Positions 53,732-62,119 of a stretch of 64,000 nt of DNA are shown piece after piece. Origin of the DNA: Euglena gracilis. Taxonomy: Eukaryota; Euglenida; Euglenophyceae; Euglenales. Each line of letters opens with the position of its first letter. The first letter of the stretch is position 1. The stretch lies in the NCBI GenBank assembly GCA_039621445.1, contig CP154954.1:38301703-38365702 (forward strand), given 5' to 3'. The position numbers and the translations under genes are program-made. Below the pieces are notes generated by a model, which ran no database searches, was not told the DNA's origin, and saw nothing but the letters and a program-made list of their open reading frames with translations.

Positions 53732-53867
53732 TTGGGGGGCGCGTGTTTTTTCGGGGCAGATTCAAAAAGTGCGACCAGCCTCCGGGACCAGTTCAGCTGC
53801 GTGCTTCTCAGCGTGCGTGTGGGAAAGCCTTCGTGCTCTGCCACCATCTCAATCCAAATCTCCACAG

Positions 53868-53964
53868 GTCCCGCCACCCGCCGCCTACGTCGCCCCCGCC
53901 GTGCTCCTGCAGGAAGCGGACGAGAAGGCAGCGGAGCACGAGCGGGATCGCCACGCAGGCCCCG
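53868..53964 (+). CDS. Exon, basic/acidic helix (membrane-proximal region?)
   Basis: AATCTCCACAG (AG at 53866-53867) precedes a 97-base open block ending at G|GTGGCC (donor GT 53965). It starts in phase 0, matching the phase of the transmembrane exon ending at 33470, and ends in phase 1. Product: PPPAAYVAPAVLLQEADEK then AAEHERDRHAGP, a charged helix that would follow the membrane helix on the cytoplasmic side. Third positions are strongly GC. The opposite strand is also open (HIFLATGACVAIPLVLRC) and has even higher GC3, so strand choice relies on the acceptor and phase match. Confidence 0.45.
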
Positions 53965-53969
53965 GTGGC

Positions 53970-54597
53970 CAGGAAAATATGGGCCATCAAAGAAATACCA
54001 GGGGTGCACACAATCATTTGCCCCCCTGTGCTTTCGCGACTCCGCTATGACCCCCCTCCCGTCACAGACACAGCGTCCTGGCGCAAAGCATAAGGCCGAA
54101 AACCCTTGGACCCAAAAGTGGCCAAAAATCAGCCAAAAATTTTTTGGGCAAAGAATTGCCGAAATTTCACAAAAGGGTTTCCCGCACCTCACCCCCGCCT
54201 TTGCAGTCTCTTCACCAATCCAGGGGGGATCACTGACTGGGTTTTGTCCCTGTCCACCTCCCTCCAGAAGCAGTCATCGCAAAGGTGACCCGGCCGCATA
54301 TTATTTCTGCCATTTTTTCCCCGTTCCAGATTCCAGAGCACCTGACCCCGGGGGGGGGGGACTGGCTGGATTTCCAAACTGCCTGGTTCTTGGTGACTGC
54401 CTGGTTTTCGGAAGAGTGGACCCCTGGGGGAGGGGTCGGCCGATGGTTGCCCACCCCTCTGTCCTCTTCTCCTCCGGGGTGGGAGGTTGGACAGGGGTGA
54501 GAATATTTTTCCCTGGCATTGGATTCTTGAAGCCCCCTCCCCTCATTTGGCAGTTTTACATTACTCTGCGGGGGGTCGACCCCCCCCCCCCATACTT
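53970..54597. other. Intron-like DNA, repeat fragments
   Basis: Contains CTGACTGGGTTTTGTCC / ACTGGCTGGATTTCC words like those in the ACACCATTGC elements, CTCAGG/CCCCGGGGGG runs and AT-rich spacers. No bounded exon recognised. Confidence 0.4.
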
Positions 54598-54763
54598 GAA
54601 TAACACCCCCCCTCTCCGGGGCCGATTTCGAGCGCCCAAATATCACCCCCCTAATTTCTTTTGGTTTTCCATGTAAAAATAACACCCCCCCCCAAATTAC
54701 CCCCCCCCCCCGGGGCCCAGGGTGCCCAAGTAACACAAGGGGGGGGGTGTTATTTGGGGGGGG
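54598..54763. repeat. AATAACACCCCCC inverted words
   Basis: GAATAACACCCCCCC (54600), AAATAACACCCCCCCC (54677) and the inverse GGGGGGTGTTATTTGGG (54744) suggest one or two short inverted-repeat elements, abutting the 54774 element. Confidence 0.45.
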
Positions 54764-54773
54764 GGTTATTTGG

Positions 54774-55045
54774 ATGGCAGCCATATTCTAAATGGCCCCC
54801 CTGGTCACTCTAAATGGCCCCCCCTGGCATTTTTTCGTTAATGATGGAGTAGGTTTAGGTGCGCGACTTAGGCTTAGGGTTAGGCCTAACTTGTACACCG
54901 AACACCCATCTATAAGTTAGGCCTAACCCTAAGCCTAAGTCGCGCACCTAACCCTACTCCATCATTAACACAAAAAAACTATTTTGACCCCCCTGGTCAC
55001 TCTAAATGGCCCCCCAGGGGGGGGCATTTAGAGTATGGCTGCCAT
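54774..55045. mobile_element. ATGGCAGCCAT inverted-repeat element with a 55-bp-arm hairpin
   Basis: The termini are ATGGCAGCCATATTCTAAAT and, inverted, ATGGCAGCCATACTCTAAAT. TTGG flanks both sides (54770-54773 and 55046-55049), a 4-bp duplication. CTGGTCACTCTAAATGGCCC words lie inside each end. The centre is a large hairpin: arms 54838-54892 and 54914-54968 are reverse complements with one mismatch and carry telomere-like TTAGGGTTAGG. Non-coding. Confidence 0.85.
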
Positions 55046-55049
55046 TTGG

Positions 55050-55375
55050 ATATCCAGGGTAGGGTGTGTACATTGCGGCCGTGTCTTGCTTGTGTCTGCT
55101 TCATGGCCAGGGTGGGGGATCATCATCCCAAAACCCGGCGTTTGTTCGGATTCCACGCGTGGTGCTTTCATTCTGCAGTTTCTGTTTATCACAAACCCCC
55201 CCGGAAAGTGCCACCAGCAGCCACCACCACATCTGCATCTGTCCCAAAATCAGAAAAATGGGTTTTTTTTGCGCCAAACCAGAAATTTTTTTCAGCACAA
55301 AACTCCCATGGTTTTTAAAGAAGGTCAATGGCTTCCCCCCAGAGGTTTTTGTTCTGAGGGTCCCACACCACGCAG
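55050..55375. other. Intron-like DNA
   Basis: No repeat unit or exon is clear. A frame open from 55066 reaches the next exon but its first part has no biased third positions. Confidence 0.35.
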
Positions 55376-55539
55376 AGGCGTTGGAAAGACGCCTGCATTG
55401 CAATTGTGGTGAAGCCCCCCCCCATCAGTCCAGCACGGCCTGGGGGCAACACCAGCTCCATCCGCCCCAAAACTTGCTGGCCCGCGCGCGCCGCGCTGCC
55501 AACCCACTGCGTGGGATTCGGCAGCTGCTTGAGCAGGCG
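55376..55539 (+). CDS. Exon(s) following the charged helix; boundaries ambiguous
   Basis: CACGCAG (AG at 55374-55375) is followed in phase 1 by an open frame, so the last base of the 53868 exon completes a Glu codon. The product continues ALERRLHCNCGEAPP and, if unspliced, ends ARAANPLRGIRQLLEQA-like before GCG|GTTTTT at 55540. An alternative donor, TGTG|GTGAAG at 55409, would leave a 33-base microexon, with a second exon from about 55433 in another frame. The ERDRHAGP-EALERRL junction makes a continuous charged helix, which supports the phase join. C-N-C is followed at some distance by the zinc motif of the next exons. Confidence 0.35.
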
Positions 55540-55879
55540 GTTTTTTTTTGTGGTGTTTATCGAAACAACAAAACAAAACAAACAAAAAGCAGCCTGCCGC
55601 CGAATATTGGTGGCTAATCGAGACCCCCGCGGAGAGGACAACCAGGGCAGAACGGGAGGCCAACCACACCACCGTATTTCCGGGAACACCAATTTTCGAC
55701 CCCAAAGTTTTTTTCCGGCGCCAAAGGGGCGGGGAAAAAATTGTCATGTACGTTATCTAATAAGGTCTATCAATGTTATCTGATAAGAAATCTGTGAAAT
55801 TGCCGTGGTGGGGTGGGGGGTCAAACACCCGCCTCCCGGGTGGACCAGGCCTTCCCGTTCTGCCCTGGGGACGGCGAAG

Positions 55880-55951
55880 GAGATCCAGGTCCGCCACGCG
55901 GTGGCGGACCCGGACCTCTGTGCCCGCTGCCGCCCACGCCCTTCCTTAAAT
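55880..55951 (+). CDS. Exon with first half of a CxxC zinc motif
   Basis: The block EIQVRHAVADPDLCARCRPR then PSLN is in phase 0 and ends at AAT|GTGTGC (donor GT 55952). Third positions are almost all G or C. The acceptor may be GCGAAG (55879) or ATCCAG (55888), both phase 0. Joined to the next exon it gives C-A-R-C, 17 residues, C-P-A-C. A GTCCGCCACGCGGTGGCGGAC palindrome lies inside the exon (55889-55909), which could form an RNA hairpin. Confidence 0.5.
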
Positions 55952-56198
55952 GTGTGCCCTTCTGTTAAATGTGCGTTGTGGTGACCCAGACAGTGCAAAG
56001 ATAATTTAATTACAAATATCTGTCAGAAGTGCCATTTTCGGTTGGAAGGAAACTGACTTTTGGGGACGGGGGATTTCCGTGGGGGGGGGAAGCCCCCCCC
56101 CACCCCTGCTTGTCAAGGACCTCATTCCCATGCATGTTAACACAATGACAAAGTAACGAAGGGCGTGGGGCCACCACCGTCGGCTGGGGATGGTGCAG

Positions 56199-56252
56199 GC
56201 GGAGGTCGCCGGGCGCAGCGTGCCACTGTGCCCTGCCTGCCGCTTCGCCACG
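56199..56252 (+). CDS. Exon with second half of the CxxC zinc motif, 18 codons
   Basis: TGGTGCAG precedes and GTGTGT follows (56253). The 54 bases encode AEVAGRSVPLCPACRFAT in phase 0 with strongly GC third positions. With the previous exon the product has C-x2-C-x17-C-x2-C, the spacing of zinc-ribbon or treble-clef fingers. The two exons were delimited by splice sites before the spacing was noticed, so the match supports both. The next exon at 58250 is in matching phase. Confidence 0.6.
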
Positions 56253-56403
56253 GTGTGTTCTGCCTTGCCCTTTGCTTCTTCCGAATCTCTTTTCATTTTC
56301 ATTGTGCACCCCTGTCCCCTGGAATTCTGGATTCAACCTGGACAGTTCTCTTCAAAAGCCACCTGTGGGGGACAGGGGTTTTTTTGGTCGTGGACCCCGG
56401 GGG

Positions 56404-56836
56404 CAGGGTTCGATATAAGGAGGGCGTACATGGTTTAGGTGGGGGGTGTCCCCCCCACCCCCCCCCCTCCTGGCCCGCAGGGGGGGGTCAGGACCACCCC
56501 CCCCCCACCTGCAAGGGGGGTCCGGACCGACCCTCGGGGGGGGGTACCCGGGACCCCCCCCCCAAAAAGGGGCAATTTTTTCCTCCGGCGCTTTGCGCCG
56601 AATTTTTTTTTGCATTTTTGGCCAATTTTTGCCCAAAAAGTGCCCAAAATGGCACTTTTGGTCGTCTTGGGGGGTCAAAAATTTTCGGCCCGGCGCTTTG
56701 CGCTGGGCCGAAAATCGGTCACCCTGACCGCGCCACTGTTTAGGTGGGGGGGTGTCCCCCCCACCCCCCCCCCCCTCCTGGCCCGCAGGGGGGGGGGCCG
56801 GACCCCCCCCCCCTCCTCTCCTTATATCGAACCCTG
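56404..56836 (+). mobile_element. hAT-like element, CAGGGTTCGATATAAGG family, copy 1
   Basis: The ends are perfect inverted repeats: CAGGGTTCGATATAAGGAG and CTCCTTATATCGAACCCTG. The flanking octamers CCCGGGGG (56396-56403) and CCCGGTGG (56837-56844) match at 7 of 8, as expected of an aged hAT duplication. The interior repeats GGTGGGGGGTGTCCCCCCCA and holds a CGGCGCTTTGCGCCG hairpin. No transposase. Confidence 0.75.
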
Positions 56837-56856
56837 CCCGGTGGGGGGGGGTTGGG

Positions 56857-56969
56857 AAGGGTTTGATATAAGGAGGCGTACATGGTTCAGGTGGGGGGGT
56901 GTCCCCCCCCCTCCTGGCCTGCAGGGGGGTCCGGACCACCCCCCCCTCCTCTCCTTATATCGAACCCTG
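56857..56969 (+). mobile_element. hAT-like element, CAGGGTTCGATATAAGG family, copy 2 (113 bp)
   Basis: The ends are AAGGGTTTGATATAAGGAGG and CTCCTTATATCGAACCCTG, and the flanking octamers GGGTTGGG and GGGTAGGG match at 7 of 8. It is a short internal-deletion form of the neighbour copy. A third copy starts at 63886. Confidence 0.7.
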
Positions 56970-57817
56970 GGGTAGGGTGGGTGGGTCCAGCCGAGCCCCC
57001 CCCCCCCCGGGGGGGTCCCACCGGAGGGGGGTGGGATATGCTTTTCGGCGCTGAAGGCGCCGAAAGTGCTATTTTTAGCACTTTCATGGTGTCCAGGCCC
57101 AGTGCTAACTCAGAAGACCCCGTGCCACGGGACTGTGTGGAGGTCGGTGCGTTTGGGGTTTGTCCGGGTTCCAAATGGATCGGGGGTGTGCTGGATCTTC
57201 ACTCAACTGGCAGTAACAAAGTGTCAAGCGTTAGTTTTAGCAAGGGGAGGGAAGGCAAGGGGAACGCAAATGTTTTTTTTGCATTATTTGTGTTTTTCTA
57301 TTTTGATAAAATTTGTGTTTTTATGTCTGTTGTTGTTGTTGTTGTTATTGTTGTTGTTGCATTTTGTTTTTTTTTCCGTCCCGATTTTCTAGTTTCAAAA
57401 AGGGTTTGGGCAAAGGTAAGGGTCAAGGTCTTTTTGACAATGAAAAATTGCTCGTTTTGCCCTCGATTTTCCCCCGAGACCAAAAATTCTGTCGACCTTT
57501 TGTCATTTGCCCGATGGAGAAGTTTTTCCCCTGTGTTGAGTGAACAGTGGTCTTGCGGGAGGGGGGGGTGCGGGGAAAGAGTGGTTAGACCCCCCGGGGG
57601 GAGGGTGGGTCCAGACCCCCCCTTCAGACCGAGGGGTCTGGGACCCCCGGAAACCCAGAAAGAATAAAAAATGGGTGGTGCATTGTTTGGCTGATTTTTC
57701 AAAAAAAATATGTGCGAAAACTCGATTTTTTGGTTTTTTTCGTTGCCAGAAATTTTTTTGCACAATCCAACCCCCCCCAACACTCATTTAATACCCTGCC
57801 CGAGGGATGGGGGCAGG
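56970..57817. other. Intron-like DNA with repeat fragments
   Basis: Contains a GTAGGGTGGGTGGGTCCAG..GGGATATGCTTTTCGGCGC block (56970-57090) shared with 0.9, 61.8 and 62.3 kb, a (GTT)n run at 57325-57360, and AT-rich DNA. No bounded exon recognised. Confidence 0.4.
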
Positions 57818-57868
57818 CTTCTTTTTAAGTCAGCAGACCCCCCCGGGGGGGGGAGGGAGGGTGGGTGC

Positions 57869-58014
57869 CAGACATTTATTCAGTGTGGTATACCAACGTT
57901 GTCATTTTGTGGTTCACCGTGGACACCGAGAGTTTTTTTGTGGTTCACCTGTTGACACCAAAAAAGAATTTGTGGTTCACACATCTTTTGTGAGCCACAC
58001 TAAATGAATGTCTG
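57869..58014 (+). mobile_element. hAT-like MITE, CAGACATTTATTC family (146 bp)
   Basis: The ends are CAGACATTTATTCAGTGTGG and, inverted, CAGACATTCATTTAGTGTGG. The flanking octamers GTGGGTGC and GTGGGTGG match at 7 of 8. Inside, TTTGTGGTTCAC is repeated in direct orientation. It is inserted in a CAGGCTTC-family element (left part 57818-57868, right part from 58015). Confidence 0.75.
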
Positions 58015-58249
58015 GTGGGTGGGGGGGTCCGGGGCCGGACCCCCCGGGGGGTGGGTCCCGCGCCGGGTATACCTTTTCGGCGCGAAGCACCGAAAATTTT
58101 TGAAAATTGCCTTTAACGGGCCCGATTTTGGGGTCCCCCCCGGGGTCCCGCGCCACCCTGGGTGGGTGGGGGACCCCCCTGGATGGGGGTCCGGACCCTC
58201 CCAGGCTGTGTTTCAGATTTACAACCTCAAATGCCCCTGCCTCTCACAG

Positions 58250-58312
58250 TTCGAGAGCGCGCTGCTGGCGCGTGAGGCAGCGAGGGAACGACCGCCCCGC
58301 GCACCGCGAACG
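58250..58312 (+). CDS. Exon, charged helix, 21 codons
   Basis: CCTGCCTCTCACAG (AG 58248-58249) and ACG|GTATGT (58313) frame 63 bases in phase 0: FESALLAREAARERPPRAPR then T. Both sites are near-consensus, making this one of the best exons in the window. It matches the phase of the 56199-56252 exon before it. The composition (Ala/Arg/Glu helix) resembles the charged segment of the 53868 exon. No domain recognised. Confidence 0.65.
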
Positions 58313-59015
58313 GTATGTCATTGCTTGCGCCCCACATCCGCCTGATCTTTGCTCACGTCTCCACAAATTTCTCCGGAATGAATTAAAAAAACTGATAAAA
58401 TTCAAAAGAAGACAGATTTGGTGAAATGCAGCTTTCTAAAGGCGATAACAATGGCGAGGGATGCACATGGGTTTCTGTTTGATTCTTTGCAATGCGCACC
58501 CCCCGGGGGGGGGGGCTATTGGCAGGCAGGGGTAGGGCATTTTCGACCCCTCTGGAGGGGAGTCGGGGTTTGGGGTGGGTTGGCGCCACAGCACACCCCC
58601 TGACGCCGAATGGCCCAAAAATGGCCTCCAAAAAATGACCTGGCTGGTAGGCTCCGAGAGGCACAATACCCCCCCCCCCCAGGTTGATGAAAAGAAGCCT
58701 GATCCTCTGACGTTGCCCCCCAAATGTTTTGCATTTTGTGGGTTGACTCGCAGAACATCGTACATTTTTTTACCGCATTGGTTGCCATGACAGAATTTCG
58801 CTCATATTCTCTAAACATGCGGCTGGTGCTGGTGCCCCCCATGTCCATTGCTGCACAGGGGACATTTTCGCTCTGGAGGGGAGTCGGGGTTGGGGTGGGT
58901 TGGCGCCACCACCCCCCCCCCCGAATGGCCCCTCCCAAAAAACCTCCAATCCCCCCCCCCCCCAAACCCCCTGACGTTGCCCCCCAAATGTTTTGCATTT
59001 TGGGTTGACTCGCAG
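58313..59015. other. Intron-like DNA with a direct repeat
   Basis: TCTGGAGGGGAGTCGGGGTTGGGGTGGGTTGGCGCCAC and TGACGTTGCCCCCCAAATGTTTTGCATTTTG..GGTTGACTCGCAGAACA each occur twice (58549/58870 and 58708/58972), so ~300 bp is tandemly duplicated. The second ..CTCGCAG may act as the next acceptor. Confidence 0.5.
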
Positions 59016-59124
59016 AACAAACACCCACCCCCCCCAAAATTATCAAAAAACCACTTCCCCTCTCACGCCCCCCTGCTGCTCGCCCCCATCGTCGCCGCGG
59101 GCTGGACGCACAGGGCCGAGTGGC
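59016..59124 (+). CDS. Exon with hydrophobic segment LLLAPIVAAGW
   Basis: From ACTCGCAG (59014-59015), phase 0, the frame runs through NKHPPPPKLS to PLLLAPIVAAGWTHRAEW and ends at GGC|GTCGGC (donor 59125), phase 1. Third positions are almost all G or C from LLLAPI onward; the first 19 codons are not biased, so the true acceptor may be nearer. Phase matches the next exon at 59827. The hydrophobic run may be part of a membrane helix. Confidence 0.4.
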
Positions 59125-59370
59125 GTCGGCATTTGGGGTCAGAGAAACGGGAAGGTGAAATTTGGGAGCACAACCCGGAGTGGAGCCGGCTTCCTGGGTC
59201 AGGTTTGAATTACTGCCAGCGTTGCGTTTCACTCCCATTCAGAGGAATTTGGCTGAAACATTGTAAGCCTGGTTTTTTTTTTTTGTTCTTGGGGGTTAGA
59301 TTGGTGCTGTTGACCCCCAGCCAAATCGAGTCAACATGTTTTGTTGAGATGTTGAATATTTTCCTTTTTT

Positions 59371-59404
59371 CATCATCATCATCATCGTCATCATCATTAT
59401 TGTC

Positions 59405-59439
<35 letters not shown>

Positions 59440-59478
59440 CATCATCATCATCATCATCATCATCATTATTATTGTTGC

Positions 59479-59532
<54 letters not shown>

Positions 59533-59593
59533 TGCTATTATTATCATTATCATCATCATCATCATTATTCTTATTCTTATTCTTCTTCTTCTT

Positions 59594-59624
<31 letters not shown>

Positions 59625-59769
59625 TTATCATCATCATCATCATCATCATCATTATTATTATTATTACCATCATCATCATCATCATCATTATTATTATTAC
59701 CATCATCATCATCATCATCATCATTATTATTATTACCATCATCATCATCATCATCATTATTATTATTAC

Positions 59770-59806
<37 letters not shown>

Positions 59807-59826
59807 GTCATCATCATCATCATCAG
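59371..59826 (+). repeat. Trinucleotide microsatellite (CAT/ATT/CTT), ~455 bp
   Basis: Blocks of CAT, ATT, CTT and TAC triplets, with a higher-order pattern (CATCAT…ATTATTATTACC repeated at ~42-45 bp near 59640-59770). Read through, it yields poly-Ser or poly-Met artefact frames. It ends CATCATCAG|G, which serves as the next acceptor. Confidence 0.95.
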
Positions 59827-59912
59827 GTGCATTGACCTACCAATGGGCCCTGCTGTTGATCCTGCCGACCACCGACAGCCGCCTGGCCAACGCGCTGGCA
59901 TGGCTGGCCAGG
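59827..59912 (+). CDS. Exon with hydrophobic helix ALTYQWALLLILPTT
   Basis: It starts after ATCATCAG in phase 1 and reads ALTYQWALLLILPTTDSRLA then NALAWLAR, high GC3, ending GCCAGG|GTTGTA (donor 59913). The run WALLLIL is membrane-like. The following intron is an inverted-repeat element. The 29.7-31.6 kb units end in the same AG|G-GTTGCATGGG junction. Confidence 0.5.
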
Positions 59913-60396
59913 GTTGTATGGGAAGCTCCGCAGACATGACGCAGGTGGCAGGGGGTCCCCCCCTAGGGGGGTAAGGTGGCAGGGGGGTCCCCCCACCCCC
60001 GTCCCCCCGGTTTCGGAAGGGGGTCCCCCACCCACCCCCCTCCCCCTCCTCTGCAGGGGCAAATAAAAATCTTCCGGTGTGCATTTTTGGACCCTCTTGA
60101 AGCTCGATATGAAATTTTGGCAAAACGGCCAAAATTGGTCGAAAAATGGCTGTAACTTGGGCCAGGAGGGGAGTTGAGGGGAAATCAAAATGGCATTTCA
60201 AGGCTTCAATTTAGGTATCTGACATTTTGTCCACCATTTTTGAGGAATTTCAGAAGAATTGATGTTTTTGACCCAAACAGGGCCAAATTTTTCGGCGACT
60301 GAATACTGGAGGTAGGGGGGTCCCCCCTCCCCCCCCCCCTCCCCCCCCCCCCAGTTTTGGAAGGGGAGCCCCCCCCCCTCGAGATTCCCATACAAG
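59913..60396 (+). mobile_element. Intron consisting of a GTTGTATGGGAA inverted-repeat element (introner-like)
   Basis: The interval begins GTTGTATGGGAAGCTC and ends GAGATTCCCATACAAG, which are inverted repeats of each other (14 of 16), so the GT donor and AG acceptor are the element's own ends. The interior shares modules with the elements of 29.7-31.9 kb (AGCTCCGCAGACATGA, GGCAGGGGG, GAATTTCAGAAGAATTGATG-like core). Transposon-derived introns of this kind are known as introners. The downstream exon fits best one base out of phase, so either the splice site is shifted or the copy carries a frameshift. Confidence 0.6.
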
Positions 60397-60490
60397 CCTG
60401 CGGCTGGCGGTGGTCTCCACGTACAGCTCGCTGTACGTGGACTGCCTGCGGCCGCGGCTGCGGTGGGTCGCCGGGCTGTACCCGTGCACC
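60397..60490 (+). CDS. Exon, LRLAVVSTYSSLYVDC segment
   Basis: Directly after the introner-like element, one frame has G or C at every third base: LRLAVVSTYSSLYVDCLRPR then LRWVAGLYPCT. It is followed by GCAAGC, a possible GC-type donor (60491), or by GTGCAC upstream. The phase expected from the previous exon is off by one. No domain recognised. Confidence 0.4.
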
Positions 60491-60616
60491 GCAAGCGGGG
60501 GGCCCTTTGCGGTTGCATTTCAAGGGGCGGAGGGTTGCCTTCAAGTTCATTCGCAAACCCCCAACGGATTTGTCTCTCATCCAAATCCAACCTCCCCCCC
60601 CCCCCCCCCCTGGCAG

Positions 60617-60700
60617 AGGGCCCTCCGCCGCCAGCCGTCGCCGCCATCGTCCATGCCATCGACCGCCGCCTGCGCGAACAAGTCGAGGGCAACGGCTACG
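60617..60700 (+). CDS. Exon, AVAAIVHAIDRRLREQVEGN segment
   Basis: A pyrimidine run and TGGCAG (60615-60616) precede the open block GPPPPAVAAIVHAIDRRLRE then QVEGNGYGG with strongly GC third positions. The 3' border is unclear (GTCGAG at 60682 is one candidate). It appears to be an amphipathic helix; no family recognised. Confidence 0.4.
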
Positions 60701-61115
60701 GCGGGCCACACCCTGGCTCACCCCCCCCCCCCCGTTGGCTTGGCTTGGGGTCTCCCTGGTCCCTCCCCAGGGATGGATTGGAAGCATTTTGGTTTGAAGG
60801 TGGGTGAGGGGGCCCCTTCCTGGAGGTTGGGGGGGTCCGGACCCCCCCTGCTTTATGACAAAAATATTTCTTTTGGCGCGCCGGAAAATGAACAAAAATG
60901 CCCCTTTTCCTCACTTTTGAGCATATTGCGCATTTTTGGGGTGCTTTCCGCAGCTAAAGTGTTCACAATTTTCAAGGAATTCATTTTCAAAGAAAAATCA
61001 AGGGATTTTCAACAATTTTGGTCTGGCCTCCAAGACACTCTGGACCCCCCCCCCCGGTTGGTAAAAAGCAGCCTGGTCCCCTCCCTCCCCCTGTCCCCTT
61101 TGAACCGGGGCGTGG
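60701..61115. other. Intron-like DNA
   Basis: Mixed C-rich and AT-rich DNA with a GGTCCGGACCCCCC palindrome at 60834; no exon seen. Confidence 0.35.
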
Positions 61116-61221
61116 CGGCACAACGCCGCCTACGCCGCCCTCCGCATGGCCCACACGTGGGCCATCATGGTGGGCGCCGTGGGCGACCTCGCCGTCCACG
61201 CCCTGCTGCTGGGGCCAGGCC
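61116..61221 (+). CDS. Exon, hydrophobic AIMVGAVGDLAVHALLLGPG
   Basis: One plus frame has G or C in essentially every third position: WRHNAAYAALRMAHTWAIMV then GAVGDLAVHALLLGPGLS. The segment TWAIMVGAVGDLAVHALLLG is long and hydrophobic enough for a membrane helix. An in-frame TGA lies just upstream (61107-61109) and no clear AG separates it, so the acceptor is unresolved. The end near GGCCTGTCC is also unresolved. Confidence 0.45.
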
Positions 61222-61573
61222 TGTCCCCCCCTTTTTTCTATGGGCGGATGAGCGATGTTCCAAAAGTGCCAGGAATCACTTTTTTTCCCGAAGTCGACCC
61301 GTTTCGGGCAAAATACGGCCACTTTTCGGTCATGGATTTTCAAAAAAATTTCTCGGCTGTGCCGGGACGGGATTTTTTTTTTTTTTTTTTTTGCTTAAGG
61401 ACCGCCCTGGGTCCAACGGATGCCTCTCGGCTCACAATTTGAAGAAAGTTCTCCAAAGTTCTCCAAACCTCCCGGGCCGTTTGTTTCCCACCCCCACCCC
61501 AAGTGGGTTCCCGGGGGGGCCGGCCTGCGGCCAAGTGCCCGCCCCCTTCATCAACCCCACCACGCCCCTCCAG

Positions 61574-61667
61574 CGGTGGAGGGACGCGCAGCCGCCGCCG
61601 CCGCCCGGGCCCGTGGCGAAGGCGAAGGCGGTGGTGCGGGAGATCCGGCGCCGGCTGTGGCCTGCCG
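61574..61667 (+). CDS. Exon, basic helix AKAVVREIRRRLW
   Basis: CACGCCCCTCCAG precedes RWRDAQPPPPPGPVAKAKAV then VREIRRRLWPAG, nearly all third bases G or C. The 3' border may be GC-type (GG|GCAGGC, 61669). The highly basic end and Pro run suggest a cytoplasmic tail. No domain recognised. Confidence 0.45.
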
Positions 61668-61769
61668 GGCAGGCCCTTCCTGAAGGGCACCCGCCCCTCC
61701 CCCTGCCTTTCTGCATTGCAAGTCCCACGCAGACAATCACTCACTGATCGGTATCCCATCCCGACCAGG

Positions 61770-62030
61770 TTTTTTTCAGCTTTGGACCTCCTGGGGGGGG
61801 GGGGGGGGAGGGGGGGGGGGGTCCAGCCAAGCCCCCCATGGGGGGGGGTCCCCCCAGGGGGAGTGGGATGCCCTTTTCGGCGCTGAAGGTGCCGAAATTT
61901 TTTGAAAAAGGTGCTTTTTTAGCATTTTTCGCGATTTTTCGGCCATTTTCGGTGGGTCCCCTGGGACCCCCCTGGGGTGGGTGGGGAGATTGACTGGTTT
62001 TTTGGGTGGATGTGACCCCTGGGATCAGTG
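61770..62030. mobile_element. CAGGTTTTTTTC / GGATGCCCTTTTCGGCGC repeat fragment
   Basis: Shares the order CAGG-T-run, TGGACCTCC, G-run, GGTCCCCCCAGGGGGAGTGG, CTTTTCGGCGCTGAAGG and AAAAAGGTGCTTTTTTAGCA with 62330-62601 and fragments at 0.9 and 57.0 kb. The right end is not clear. Confidence 0.45.
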
Positions 62031-62119
62031 TAAAGAACTTTGTGCAGTCCCCCCCTCAACACGGTCTCTTTGAAGAAGCGACAGGGTGCCAAGCCCCCCT
62101 CTTCTGGTGCAAATCCCAG

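Noticed and set aside
53808-54017. Minus-strand membrane-like frame HIFLATGACVAIPLVLRC as the real exon
   Set aside because: Codon bias is good, but the plus-strand acceptor TCTCCACAG and the phase match with 33470 favour the opposite strand. I keep it as an alternative in the exon entry.
53490-58700. A single CAGGCTTC..GAAGCCTG element from 57818 to 58699
   Set aside because: It would contain a well-bounded exon (58250-58312). The right end is more likely a separate fragment.
58848-59939. 363-codon frame with a poly-Ser/Leu tract, and its 301-codon poly-Met counterpart on the minus strand
   Set aside because: The centre is the CAT/ATT/CTT microsatellite read through. Only the pieces at 59016-59124 and 59827-59912 look like exons, and they lie on either side of splice sites.
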